From Epiperipatus broadwayi (lineage: Eukaryota > Onychophora > Udeonychophora > Euonychophora > Peripatidae): a stretch of 64,000 nt of DNA. The DNA is taken from contig JAQFVV010000031.1 in assembly GCA_028023455.1 (NCBI GenBank), positions 2,728,001 through 2,792,000 on the forward strand. The letters run 5' to 3'. Shown in pieces: positions 1 to 10,839 of this stretch (position 1 is its first letter; every line of letters starts with the position of its first letter). A program made the translations under genes and the position numbers. The notes beneath the pieces were generated by a model. The model had not been told where the DNA came from. It saw nothing but the letters and a program-made list of their open reading frames with translations, and searched no databases.

Positions 1-782
1 TATTTACTTTATAATATTTTTTTTATTCAAAATTATTATTTAACTCTTAATTGTTATTCTAGGATAATATAGAAAATATCTACAAAAAATCTTATTTGTG
101 TTTACTTTCTATTTTTCCTTTCAATTTTATATATATACATGCACACACAGCCATGAGACTAAAACAATAAAATATCATCCCTAGTAGAATCAGATTAATA
201 TTTTTTCTTGAGATTTTGGGACAAAAATGATTTCCTAATGTGTGGCTTAATAATATTTATATACATATATATGAGAACACACCCTGAGAAAATAAAAAAA
301 AAGACGGTAAATTTTAGTGGATTTATGTATATATTTTTAAATATATTACAGTGTATTATTTATATACTAAGGATACTGCAATAAGTATATGCCCGAATAA
401 TATATACATATATATATAATTTATTAAAATAAGTGTTTTGATATATGAAAATAGTGTCATTTGAAAATGGAAGTTGAACTGACATTTGAATTTATTATAA
501 AAAATAGTTAGTAAGTAGTAACATTAAGGGCATACATGAATGCGAGGAATAAATAGGAAAAAGGGTCAAAGTTGGGATAGATGTAAATTCAGGCAAGTTC
601 AAATTTTTATGAAGAGGTTTGCATGGTTATGATAAGAGTTGGTTTACTAAATTATGTATAGGAATTTTTTTTTAATAATAATAATTATTGTTTTTTTTTA
701 TTCCCTGTAAAAGTCAAACAAATAAGTAGCAATAGACATATAAAGTAGATGATCATCAGATCAGTTTAAAAAATAGAGAGTC
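1..782. other. AT-rich non-coding DNA
   Basis: No ORF with recognisable similarity, RNA gene or element terminus is visible. The block is A/T runs and short TA stretches and probably belongs to the intron or intergenic space 3' of the decarboxylase exon. Confidence 0.5.
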
Positions 783-1822
783 AAACATAGATAAGCTAAT
801 AATGTCAGAGGCAGAATAGTCAATAGAGTTGGAGCTGGAACAAGCAAAACTTAAATCTGCTGAAGCAACACTACTCTTTGTTGACATAAAAATGTATATG
901 ATTTGATCAAAGAAGGCCAACAGCAAATAAATGAAATGAATAAACAAATCAATGGTTGGCAACAAAAAATGATGAAACTCAATAAATAATTAGGGGAGTT
1001 AGTAAAGAAATAAAGAAAGAGAGAACCATGTAATAGAAAGATTCTCTGAAAAATCTGAAGGAAAATTTAATCAATTGCAAGAAAAGCAAAATGAGAATAG
1101 TAAAAATGCAGTAAAAAACAATGAATTAATAGAAAATAAAAAATCAATAGATGAGGTACAAAAAATGTAGCAGAGGTAACTGCAAAGTTAAATAAAATAG
1201 AAATTGATGGTAAAAAAATAATAAATGAGAGTCAGCAAGTAGCTAAACTGGTAAATGTACTGGATACAAGTATACATGGCCAGTCAAGTGAGCAATCCAA
1301 GAAAACTCCTGACCAATATTATATAAATTTTCTGGAATTAGAGAAAAACAGAAGTGATAAAGTTATACAAAAGCAGATGTGATACATTGGTTTGGTAAAA
1401 TAGAATCTTAGCAAAAGAAATGCAGAATATAAAATTGGAATACCAAGAATCCAACAATCCTAAGACTGATTATGAGGAAAATAAAGTAGAACCTAAAATA
1501 ATAGAAGGTAAGCATTATAGTTTTGAAGAAATCAGCATCATTATAAACCAGTTCTTAAAATGGGAGGGGGTATTTAAAGATCAAACATATGAAACTCCTG
1601 AAGAATAGTATGAAGCTTCAGCCAAATGTGTGCCACCTATAGATATATGCAACTATGTTTTTACCTTTACGGTGAAAGAGAGTGATGATCAATTTGTCTA
1701 GTCATCTCAAATAAGATCATCAGCATCACTCAAGAAATACTGGGAAAGAGATAAGACTAAATTCTCATTTAAGTCTAAAATGTTGATGATTCCAGACCTA
1801 ATAAAAAGAATAAAGGAATAGT
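783..1822 (+). pseudogene. Decayed coiled-coil ORF, identity unknown
   Basis: Reading the plus strand and allowing frameshifts and scattered stops gives a long peptide that is much more protein-like than its surroundings. It begins MSEAE near 801. It continues through Glu/Lys/Gln/Asn-rich heptad-like stretches (for example QQQINEMNKQINGWQQK and QLQEKQNENSKNAVKNNELI) to about 1300. It ends in a less repetitive part with SFEEISIIINQFLKWEG (1519-1569) and a FTFTVKESDDQFV stretch near 1660. The longest surviving open segment is 1420-1608. The stops and frame changes mean it is dead. A coiled-coil N-terminus followed by a globular domain would suit a LINE ORF1 or a gag-like protein, but no family motif is recognised, so the product is left open. 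Confidence 0.4.
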
Positions 1823-2165
1823 GATTTTGACCATATTACATGTAATATTTTTTTTTAAAGTTTATATAATGATTGTTACAATATCTCAAGATAACAAGTG
1901 CCAAGTTTTTTTGTAAAGTACAACTTATAATGGCAGAAATGAAAATATAATGCTCAATTATTGAAACCATTCAAGTATAAAAATAGAAAATGAATGATAT
2001 GTTAGGCTTTGTGATCATTTGTAAGATTCATGTAAGTCATGAGGGATTTATCTAGTAAGTTGATGCCTATACTAGGTTTGAGAAGTGGAGTTAACTTGAC
2101 ATGTATGGCAGTAATTCATAATAAAGCTACAACTTTTGTTTTTAAGAAAAATGATTCCTTCATTT

Positions 2166-2457
2166 AATATAATTCTATCTGTATATTCCAGTCACTGATT
2201 TGGTCCATATTTTTTTATTACTAATTATCATAGGGAAGTTATTAGGCTACACTTTTGGCATGGTCCCAGTGTAAGTGTGAGAGTTAAATATGTCCTTTAG
2301 CTTCTAGTGTATTATGATATTATCTGTATATCCCAATCAATGACTTGATCTATTTTTTATTATTAGATAAATATATGGAAGTTATAAAGCTATATTTGTG
2401 GCATAGACCCAGTGGAAGTGTGAGAGTTAAAGATATCCCCTAACTTCTAGCATATTC
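2166..2457. repeat. Diverged two-copy tandem duplication, period about 145 bp
   Basis: Two successive units share the order of the words ATCTGTATAT, a Y-rich stretch, TGGCATRGWCCCAGTG, AAGTGTGAGAGTTAA and CTTCTAGYRTATT. Matching points fall about 145 bp apart (GTATATTCCA at 2181 against GTATATCCCA at 2326). The units differ at many positions, so the duplication is old. No coding frame is maintained. Confidence 0.7.
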
Positions 2458-2793
2458 ATGTTTAGGTATTACTTTGTTATATCTCAGCTTTGGTATCTGG
2501 CATATGGCTCAAATAGACATTGTTTTTTGACTATGAATATGGTTAATCAATGTGGACAAAGTCAGGCAACAGCAGAAATTGAATGGGTATAGCATTTGTA
2601 ATTAAAATTTCCATGTTTAGTTTATTTGTTAAATCTAAAAAAAATTTGTGAATGATAAACAAAATCTTACCTCTAGAATAAAATGTAGAAAGAATGAAGT
2701 AAGAAATAAAATAGGTTTTTTATTGTTTCATTTTTTAAGGATTGGGAGGGAGTATAGAATGGTTACCCAGCATAGCAAGCATGAACTCAATTC

Positions 2794-3032
2794 TTAAAGA
2801 TTATTTAAAGTTCTTTTAGATTTAAAATATTGTTATTATTAAGAACTTTATGCGTGTATGTGTGCTCAGAGATAAAATATATGAAACCATCTTGCTTGGA
2901 TTGATATGTATGTTTACCCAAGCAAGATGCTTTAATATATTTCAACACTGAACATACATCACATAAAGTTCTTAATAACAACAATAACAATAATAATATT
3001 TTAAATCTAAAAGAACTTTAAATAATCTTTAA
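2794..3032. repeat. Foldback (hairpin) element of 239 bp
   Basis: The outer arms 2794-2850 and about 2960-3032 are nearly perfect inverted repeats beginning TTAAAGATTATTTAAAG. The right arm carries an extra run of AAC/AAT triplets. A second, inner pair (CATCTTGCTTGG near 2890 and CCAAGCAAGATG near 2918) continues the palindrome. It has no ORF. The flanks share only CAATT, so a target duplication is uncertain. This is the structure expected of a MITE or another small foldback element. Confidence 0.7.
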
Positions 3033-3510
3033 CAATTTATTAAATATATCATTAAAAATTAATTTGATTAAGGTTATTAAAATATCTTATACCTGTCCTT
3101 GTTAAATTAAACGCATTTGATATTGCATTACTTAATTAAAAACAATGTAAAGTACAATGGTGTGTAACAAGTTACAACTTTCACACTGTAAAAAACAAAA
3201 TGTAAGCTACTTATAAAATTGCCATCATTATGTGTCAATATGGAATAAACAATATAAGCTTCAGCATAGTGGATAATCTGGTTTTAGTGAAACTCATAAG
3301 TATCTGGATAATCATTTATTGTAACACAGAAATTTAACATCCAATATTTATTTAATATTTTAGGCTGCAGAATAAATATATAATTAATTTTAAGTTTTTG
3401 CAAGTTTTATAAGTGCATGTGTTATCTTAATCTCATTATATCACAATGATCTATCAGTGCAGAAACTCAGGCATCTTTTACCATGCATAATATTTTATAA
3501 AGTAATATTT

Positions 3511-3598
3511 ACTAAGGCCGTAACCTTTAGGAATAAGCGTCTGAAAAATTCGAAGGTAGGGACCTCTACAGGTCTTAAACACAAGCTTATATTACTTA
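3511..3598 (-). repeat. Dispersed 90-bp repeat, copy 1
   Basis: This stretch matches the reverse complement of 33925-34018 over about 90 bp, sharing CTAAGGC, CGAAGGTAGGGAC, CTACAGGTCTTAA and ACAAGCTTAT in order. A third fragment is at 28561-28586. The copy at 33.9 kb has a tRNA-like organisation; here the corresponding terminal stem is eroded. Confidence 0.6.
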
Positions 3599-4074
3599 AT
3601 ATAATAATGTGCATTTAATAAAATTTATAATTATAATATTTTATAAACAATCTTCACTCATCAGATGAACTAGAGATGTTAAACTTCTGGATCTCTAAGC
3701 CTATATTGAACAACTTTATACTTTTCCATTACACTATCCTCATTCAAAGTAGTTTCTGGTTTTAAGACTCTTTAAATAATGACATAAGATCAGAGATTTT
3801 GTGCACATGAAAGAGTAAAAAATAATCATTAAAATATTGACAAAACTATATCAATTACTTTGGAGATCTAATCAATACCTTAAAGGACTATATTTTTTAT
3901 ACTAAAGAAGTCTTATCAGAATGTATAAAAAATATTCTGGAAATCATATAGTAGACTTGAAACTTACATTGAAAGATATTTGCCTTATGGATTAAATGTA
4001 AAAAGTAAAGGAATTAAGAAGATATTGTGATATTTGTTGGACATTTGAAAAGTCCAGAAAATACCAAAAAAAAA

Positions 4075-4400
4075 AGATCTATTGTGGAGCATTGATTACA
4101 ACAAATTATAAAAAATCCCCCAAATTAAGAAATCTCTATATAAAATTAAAAATTATAGTTGAAATAGTTACTTTGAAATAAAAAAATTCATATTCATGAA
4201 GGAGTTATATAGGTCTGCTGTAATGTGACATCTGTTTAACATGAATCAAATGTGAAACGAAAAAAGTCTATTTGGAAAAAGGTAAATGTGGATTCAGGAT
4301 TGATATAAAAATATCAATAATCGCAAACACGTTGATAATACCATACTTATATAATTCAAAATAAAAAGACCCCAAGACTTGTATTGCAAAATTTAAAAGA
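4075..4400 (+). pseudogene. Decayed LINE reverse transcriptase, motifs A-C
   Basis: Three RT landmarks appear in the right order on the plus strand, with stops and frameshifts between them. WSIDYNK (about 4090-4110) matches motif A, the (F/I)DYxKAFD region. The stretch 4199-4246 aligns base by base with the GVRQGCVMSPxLFNM block (motif B) and ends CTGTTTAACATG. The stretch 4318-4350 matches the NIxYADDTVL block (motif C), with the catalytic YADD eroded to HVDN. The same LINE probably resumes at 5960, with about 1.5 kb of unrelated sequence between. It is thoroughly inactive. Confidence 0.5.
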
Positions 4401-5959
4401 CAAAGTGAAACCACTAATTTTTAAAAAATATATAGCATTTTACAGATCTAAGTCAACACGAATTTGATAATGAAGCCATAGAAATAGTTGTCAATGTTTG
4501 TTTCTAAATATTATTCATTCATAACAAAGAACTAGTAGTCAATAATAGAAGATTAATATTGGTCTAAGCTGCAATATAAAAACAGAAAATATCTTCAGAT
4601 GTAGGGTGTGTTTATAAAAATAAAGATTCAAATTGTTCAAAATAAGAAGTTTTCAGTGCAAATTCAATAAAACTAATGATTATTTTGATGAGGTTCTTTG
4701 AAAATTTCATGGAATCCAGAAAAATAACAAATATATTTTTAATAAACATGAACCAATGACTAAAGTACATAAGTTGAGATTGAAATTGTTCTATTTGGTT
4801 TTGTCATCAGATAATCTATTAGAAAAATAAATAATGAAAGGGAAAATGTTGTTCATCAATAAAATTGACACCATTATCATATTAATACCTAATAGTAATG
4901 AATTGACTTTTAATTTTTTAGATGATTATAAAAATATAGTGAAAGTTTTTATTGATTATTGCTTTAGAATCACAAAATGTTGCATTTTTTTTATGGATAT
5001 AAAAACTCTCTATAAGAAAAAAAAACAATAGGAAGATAAAATTCGTACGCTCTGGTTTAATGTGTAAAACAGTGATTAACATTATATAAATTTAAAGACA
5101 TCAACATTATATAAATTTGTTACTACAGCTAAAATTTAGAAATCAGATTATAACTAAGTAGAGATAACAAAGAACTCATTATAAATCAAATGCACAATTT
5201 ATCTATAGATATTTTAAACTGATATTTAAAATATTTTTTAATTAAAGCATCTGAGAGGTTTCTCAATTTAAATAATGGATTGTGGTCATTGTTTGAATTG
5301 ATAAACTTCTCAGATGTAACATCTAGCAATACCAATCAATTTAAATAAATTATGCAATTGATTTAAATGAGTGATGTTGAATTGTTTAAATTGAGAAAAC
5401 TCTTAGATATGTTAATCAATTAAAAATATCCTTAGATAAATTGTACAATTGATTTAAATACTCATTTTCTGACCAAAGGGTTTGAGACAAACTTTTATAA
5501 ATAAATGAGATAATAAGAAAAACTGCTCTTTTCTTAAAATTATTGTCTTATGTTCGGCAGGAAAGTAATTCAATTACATATTGCAACAATTATATGAGAC
5601 TTAATATTCAGGCATTATGCAAATTAAGCTTCAGGTTTTGATAATATAAATAGGCTTAGTTTGTTGAGAATAATTGAAAAAAAAAGATGAAGATTGAAAG
5701 AAGAAGAGCTTATTAAAACATTTATATATGAATCAAAAGATATTTGTAAAAATAAATACTATAAAAACAATGATATATATAAAACAAGTATAAGACTATA
5801 TTATGTATCTTATTAAAAACAATGGTGAATTGTTTAGATAAGAATAGAATTAGCATTGGAAATAAAAAAATTCAATCTTTCAGATATGAAAATATTTGTA
5901 AATATATGAGGATGATTTCAAGAGTATGTTGTTAGGATTGACAGATTTTGTAATAAAAT
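4401..5959. other. Sequence interrupting a decayed LINE
   Basis: The distance between the RT motif C relic (4318-4350) and the following KTK/YLG region (from about 5960) is much longer than in an intact LINE. One or more insertions therefore lie here. One is the foldback at 5187-5452. The small ORF at 4834-5031 is AT-driven and shows no family similarity. Confidence 0.35.
5187..5452. repeat. Foldback element of about 265 bp
   Basis: The left arm reads from the start: ACAATTTATCTATAGATATT, then a TTTAATTAAAGCATCTGAGAG stretch, then TTTCTCAATTTAAATAAT. The right half contains the reverse complements in mirror order: TTTAAATTGAGAAAACTCTTAG, a TTAATCAATTAAAA stretch, then ATATCCTTAGATAAATTGTACA. 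The arms have diverged, the centre is AT-rich and there is no ORF. It lies inside the LINE relic described for this region. Confidence 0.6.
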
Positions 5960-7130
5960 TTGAATAAAAGTAAATAAAACTAAAACAAAAAAAGGTTATG
6001 ATAAAAATATTGAAGATGAAATTATAAAGAGCAGACTAGTAATTTTAAATGCTTAGGAAATTTATCATGAGATAATGGCAGTAACTATAAAATTATTGGA
6101 ATGAGAATTGCAATGAAGAACCATCTTTTGCTAAGAGCAAGAGATTTTTCTGCATCGTATTAAAATTAAATATAAAAAGACATATTAATGCTTTTTTGAA
6201 TAAAACTAATATAATGAGCTTTCTAATAGTTCTAAATAAGCTTTTCTATAAATTCCACAAGAGAAAACACTTAGAATCTCTATCTAAAATTATCCCTATC
6301 CCCAAACTGGTTTCAAGCTAATGGCTCTCAGTGAGGTGCTAGGATATTCAGACACTAGATCTAAAATACCTACTGAAACCCAGCATTTATCTACTACTTA
6401 ACTATTAAATAGAAAATCTGAAATTTTCAGACACCTATAGGTCTTCAAATCCAGCTATCTAACTTAAATAACTATATGGGTCTGAATATTTTTCAGCTAC
6501 ACCATATACCAATAACCTTAGCCATAGAACACAACTATAATAGTAAGAAAATTAAGTCATACATCATGTGACTTAACTTATAAGCTTGTATTACAAACCT
6601 AATATAATGAATGTGATAATAGCTCTAAAGAAGCTTTTCCCATAAATGACACAAGAGAAAGCATTTAAAATCTCTATCTAGAGATTTTAGATATAGTATC
6701 TGAATATCCTAGTGTCTCACTGATAAGAGCCATTAGCTTAAAACAGGTTTGGATATAAGGATAATTCTAGATAGAGATTTTGAATACTTTCTCTTGCAGT
6801 TAACTGGAAAAGATTATTTAGATCTATTAACATGCTCATTATATTAGATTTGTAATGCAAGCTTATTAAATTAAGTCAAGTAATGTATGATTTGATTTTC
6901 TTACTATTTGAATAAAGCTTTACATGGTATAGAAATATGGACAATTAGAAAATAGTAAGAAAGTAATATTGGGAATATTAGTGATGTGAATATGGAGAAG
7001 AATGGTAAAGAGAGCATGAAAAGAAAATATTAAAAGAAAAAATATTAATTGTGGAAATTATATCTGAAGAAATGAATTGAATGAATACTTAAAAATCATA
7101 AAAATTATGGAAAATACTCTGGAAGAGACT
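5960..7130 (+). pseudogene. Decayed LINE reverse transcriptase, C-terminal part, split by an insertion
   Basis: The post-RT region typical of RTE/Jockey-like LINEs is recognisable. A KTKTK remnant (about 5970) corresponds to the NVKKTK block. SNFKCLGN plus DNGSNYKIIGMRIAM (6031-6118) corresponds to the KYLG block and the IxxRI helix. ALHGIEIWTIRK (6917-6953) corresponds to the YGSETWTL block. IWRRMVK (6999-7020) follows. The reading frame is interrupted between AFLNK and ALHG by the palindromic element 6208-6906, which is flanked by duplicated TTTGAATAAARCT, so the LINE was already present when that element landed. Stops and frameshifts throughout show it is dead. Confidence 0.6.
6208..6906. 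mobile_element. Palindromic retroposon-like element (family A) with 13-bp target duplication
   Basis: The first half (6240-6600) carries the family A words CTCTATCTA, CAGTGAGGTGCTAGG, CACTAGATCT, AGCATTTATCTA, AAATCTGAAATTTTCAGACA and CAGCTATCTAACT. The second half (6640-6900) returns in inverted orientation through CCTAGTGTCTCACTGATAAG and AGATAGAGATTTTGAATA. TTTGAATAAAACT at 6195-6207 and TTTGAATAAAGCT at 6907-6919 (12 of 13 identical) flank the unit, and it interrupts an RT-like frame exactly there. No ORF is present. A 13-bp duplication is too long for most DNA transposons and fits target-primed reverse transcription. Confidence 0.6.
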
Positions 7131-7725
7131 ATAGAAATATATATATACACAAAGGAGAGTAAAATCATTAAAAAGTGATTTAATTTAATATGTGAAATTG
7201 GTAAACAATATCTGTGAAAATTTAAAAAAATATAATTTAAATAAATGTGAAAAAAACCCTCAACATATAAAGTAATATAGAGTCTTCTTATTCAATTTTT
7301 TTCTCTCTAATCCAATACCAATAATTTTATTAAGTTAGTTTGTCAAAAAATGAATCTAATAAAGATAACAAATTGATTTTCTTTTGTCATTGGTCAACTT
7401 TTTAAAACGACGAAAAGGCTATAAAGCACCATTATTTTAGAAATCTCACAATCGTCTTCCTAGACACCACAATCCCAAGCAAAATAAATGGGACTTCATT
7501 AAAACGTCCAATGTTTACTTTTGTGGATAATTTATATATATATGTGAATCAGAATCTTTTTAAAGACTTTCAATAATCTGATCAATTTGTTTCAGATTAA
7601 ATTTTTTTTAAAATTTCATGTTTATATTTTTTCTATATGGATTAATAAATTTAACTATATTTATACATTTATTTTATTAAACACAAATACCCAACATTTA
7701 AAAGTTTAGTAAAAAATAAACTTAC
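7131..7725. other. Intron sequence 3' of the decarboxylase exon
   Basis: It lies immediately downstream (minus sense) of the splice donor at 7725-7724. The AT-rich content holds no second decarboxylase exon; the expected THWHSP-type continuation is not seen here or in 1-7130. Confidence 0.45.
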
Positions 7726-7952
7726 CCCAGGCATAATATATCGCTCAATATCCTTCATGATATCCTCCCAATCTTCTCCTCTGAAAGGTGGTTCATATGG
7801 TAGTAAATCTCTAAGATAACCCGGTTCAATAGCCGGTGTTACTCGACGTCGACCAATCGTTTCCATATAATCTGCTATGTAGTCTACCATTTCTTTTCCT
7901 CGTTTACGAAAATCTACAGTGTTCATTTTTTAGTATCCTTATATAGTCTCCT
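7726..7952 (-). CDS. Aromatic amino acid decarboxylase (group II, PLP-dependent), first coding exon
   Basis: The exon encodes 67 residues from the ATG at 7926-7924: MNTVDFRKRGKEMVDYIADY, then a RRVTP stretch, EPGYLRDLLP (34-43), GEDWEDIMKDIERYIMPG (50-67). This is the conserved N-terminal dimerisation arm of DDC/HDC/tyrosine decarboxylase enzymes, which make dopamine, serotonin, histamine or tyramine in the cytosol. Translation reaches GGG and then a GTAAGT donor (7725-7720), the position after MPG where this family continues with V-T-H-W. Upstream, TTTTTTTTAG is a strong acceptor at 7953-7954, so the exon starts at 7952 with 26 nt of 5'UTR, and a non-coding exon should lie upstream. Further open codons past the donor are intronic read-through. 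The PLP-binding lysine is encoded outside the window. The substrate cannot be told from this exon. A live gene is likely because frame and splice sites are intact. Confidence 0.85.
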
Positions 7953-9640
7953 CTAAAAAAAAGTATACTGAGAATAAATTAATATATAAGAGCGTTTTTA
8001 GTTTTAAAATTAAATATTTATTTATACATTAGAAACATAATACAATAATAATTAAACTTTTTTTTCTAGTCTTTCACTTAGAAGATTGTTATAATAATAT
8101 GCTTTAGAATAATGAGAATTAATTGTAACGTCAGTAGTTATAATATAAAATTAATTGTTTTAATATTAATTGTTTCATTTATAATTATGTTTATATATAA
8201 TAATTGTTTCATTGTATTTAATTCAGATGAATTTTACAAATTAAATGTAGAGAGCTGTACTTGAAAATTAAATTATAAATGCAACTATAAAATCAAACAG
8301 CAGATGCATATTTAAACCCATAAAAGCTAACAGAGAGAAAAAACGTTGGTCAAAAGATGTGAAAACAGGCAAAATATACACTCTACCGTATTTTCATTAA
8401 TTTTAAATCAGAAAGGGATTTACATTAAATTATGAATTATAGTAAATTGTAAAAGGTAAGAATTTAAGTCTGATAATATATATATATATATATTTAAATT
8501 AAACATTATAAGCAAATATATATGTTAAATAACACAAACTATTTATTTTAATAGATTATTTATTACTGTAAGTACAAATATATTTTTGAATTTATATAAG
8601 GACCTGACCACTTTGAACAAGCTTGAATTACATTGCGAAATGAATGGTCATCACATGAAAATTAGATTTCATCTTGATGACTACTTGATTAAAGACACTA
8701 AATTATATTTTGCTAATAAATCGAGCTAACTAAAAAAAAAATCCCATAAACTAAATGAATACTAAGTTCCTCATTCCTAATTTAAATGTGACTAAATCTA
8801 AATTTTGTTTTGATTAAACAATCTCTTTTAAGACTTTAGTTTTTGTACATAAAAAACTAAATGTTACATTTGATACCATATTAAATACGATTCCACATTT
8901 GTTTGTCAAAAGTGAATTAACCTTTTTTTTAAATAATAGTTTCTTCTTTTAATTTTTAGACATAGTATTTACTTTATTTTTTAGGTTGATGAAATTTTTT
9001 GTTATAGAAATATATTCAAATAAACATAAATATACAATAAATTGAGAAATGCATTTGATAAATATCTCTAATCAATCAAAGCTTTGGAAAAATAATGGGT
9101 AGCAAGTCTTAAAAGATCTGTTTGATTCCAGGTATTTATCAGGAAATTAGTCAATTTATTACATATATTCCAATATGTGGTTTAATGTGAATATAAAGTT
9201 AACTCTACCTATTATGAAATTCCTAAGACAAAATTCCTGAAAACTGATTATTTTTCTACTTCAAATTTGGAGGGGGGGGGGCTTAAGAGCTGGAATATAA
9301 AAATATAGACAAAATAATAATATACTGGTTTAATATTTGATCTACCTTTGTCATTTTTTATCATTAGGTGGCCCATTTTACAAGTGAAAAGCTAATCAAC
9401 AACAACAAAAAGATATATGTACAAATATAATTACAAAGTAAAAAAAGATTAAATTACGATATATAGTAAAGATATTTATTTGTAGTTCATGGCGAGATGA
9501 ACTAATTTTTGTTAGAAATTAATTACCTAATAGTATACATTTTTTATAATACTCATATTCCTATAGCACAGATTTAAAAGGAAAACCGAAATACAAGCAC
9601 AGGTAATAAGTAACAAACAGAATTAAGTATGAAACTTTGG
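7953..9640. other. AT-rich intron or upstream sequence
   Basis: This is presumably the intron preceding the decarboxylase coding exon. There is a TA run at about 8474-8494 and a G9-10 run near 9272-9282. No 5'UTR exon, RNA gene or element terminus can be defined. Confidence 0.45.
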
Positions 9641-10835
9641 AATCATCATTATCAACCAATGTCGATCCATTACAGGATGATCTCTCCAAGTTCAGTCCAT
9701 CTCCTCCAATCCTTAGGTCCTCTTCTCCACATCACCCCTGCAGACTTTCTTATTTCATCCATCCATCTCACATGTGGTCTCTTTCTGAGACTTACAATTT
9801 TTGAATTCAGTTTAAGATTTCAATTGTCCATCTATTATCATCTCTTCTAGCAATATGTCCAGCCCAACTCCACTTCCATCTTTTAATTTTTTCAATGAGG
9901 TCAGTAACACCTGTTTGTTCTCCTACCCATACATTGCATTTTTGATCTCTTCTTGTTACTCCCAACATACATCTCTTCATACTTCTTTGAGTGGGCTGAA
10001 GTCTCTGTATTGCTCTTCTATTATGTGTCCAAGATTCAGATCCATAGGTAAAACTGGTAAAACACATTTATTAAAAATCTTCCTTTTCAAAGACATAGGC
10101 ATATTTCTTTTTAGTATCAAGTTATTTCTGCCAAAATCACTCCAACCAAGTTTCATTCTATGATTAATTTCATCCACTATTTTTCCATCTGTATTAATAA
10201 TCTGACCATTGTATTTGTAACTGTTAACTTTTTATAACTCATCATATTCAATTTTTATTTTCATATTTTGAGAAAATCCATTAAACATTACTTTTATTTT
10301 TTAACATTTATCTTTAATCCTACTTTCCTACTTTTATCTGATAGCTCCTGCAACATTTATTGCAGCTCTAAAGCATTATTTGCAAAAACAATTACATTAT
10401 CTGCAAAATCTAAATGACTTAAATAATCTCCATTTACGTTCACTCCTTTAGTTTTCCATTTTAATCCACAAAATACTTCTTGCAGCACTGCTGTAAAAAG
10501 TTTTGGAAATATGGAGTCACCATGTCATACACCCTTCTCAATGTTGATTTTCCTAGTATCATTATATAATCTAATTGTTGCTGTTGCATTTTTATAAATA
10601 TTCTTTAAAATATGACAATATCCTGGATCACTACCTTGATGATCCAATGCTCTAATCTCTGAAGAAATGTTTATAGAATCAAATGCATTTTCATAATTAC
10701 AAATCCAAAGCAAAATGGAGACTCATATTCATTTGTCCTTTCTATAACTTCTTTCAATACCTGGATATGATCTACTGTACTAAAACCACTTTTAAATCCA
10801 GTTTGTTTTTTTGGTTGGTGGAAATCCAATGTTCT
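9641..10835 (-). pseudogene. RTE-type LINE, 3' half of a decayed copy
   Basis: The reverse complement aligns with the second half of the intact RTE ORF at 54938-57880, from the LDFHQPREQAGFK region (10835 downwards) to the stop and 3' end. Recognisable blocks include YENAFDS (motif A), SKLF-type motif B remnants, FADNVIVFANNA, KYNG, YGSESWTHNRRAIQRLQ, and WAGHIARRDDNRWTIEILN. Stops and frameshifts break it into segments. It ends at 9641 in the same short ATGATGATT-like tail as the intact copy. It continues across the 2066-bp insertion into 12910-14935. Confidence 0.85.
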
Positions 10836-10839
10836 CTAT

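Larger units (their letters stand above)
1823..4074. other. Non-coding DNA with small repeats
   Basis: Apart from the tandem duplication, the foldback element and the 90-bp dispersed repeat listed separately, no gene or RNA is visible. The stretches 2458-2793, 3033-3510 and 3599-4074 show only AT-rich sequence. Confidence 0.45.

Noticed and set aside
1-7725. Further decarboxylase exons downstream of the exon at 7.7-8.0 kb
   Set aside because: No THWHSP/HAYFP-like coding stretch was seen on the minus strand. The next exon probably lies outside the window.
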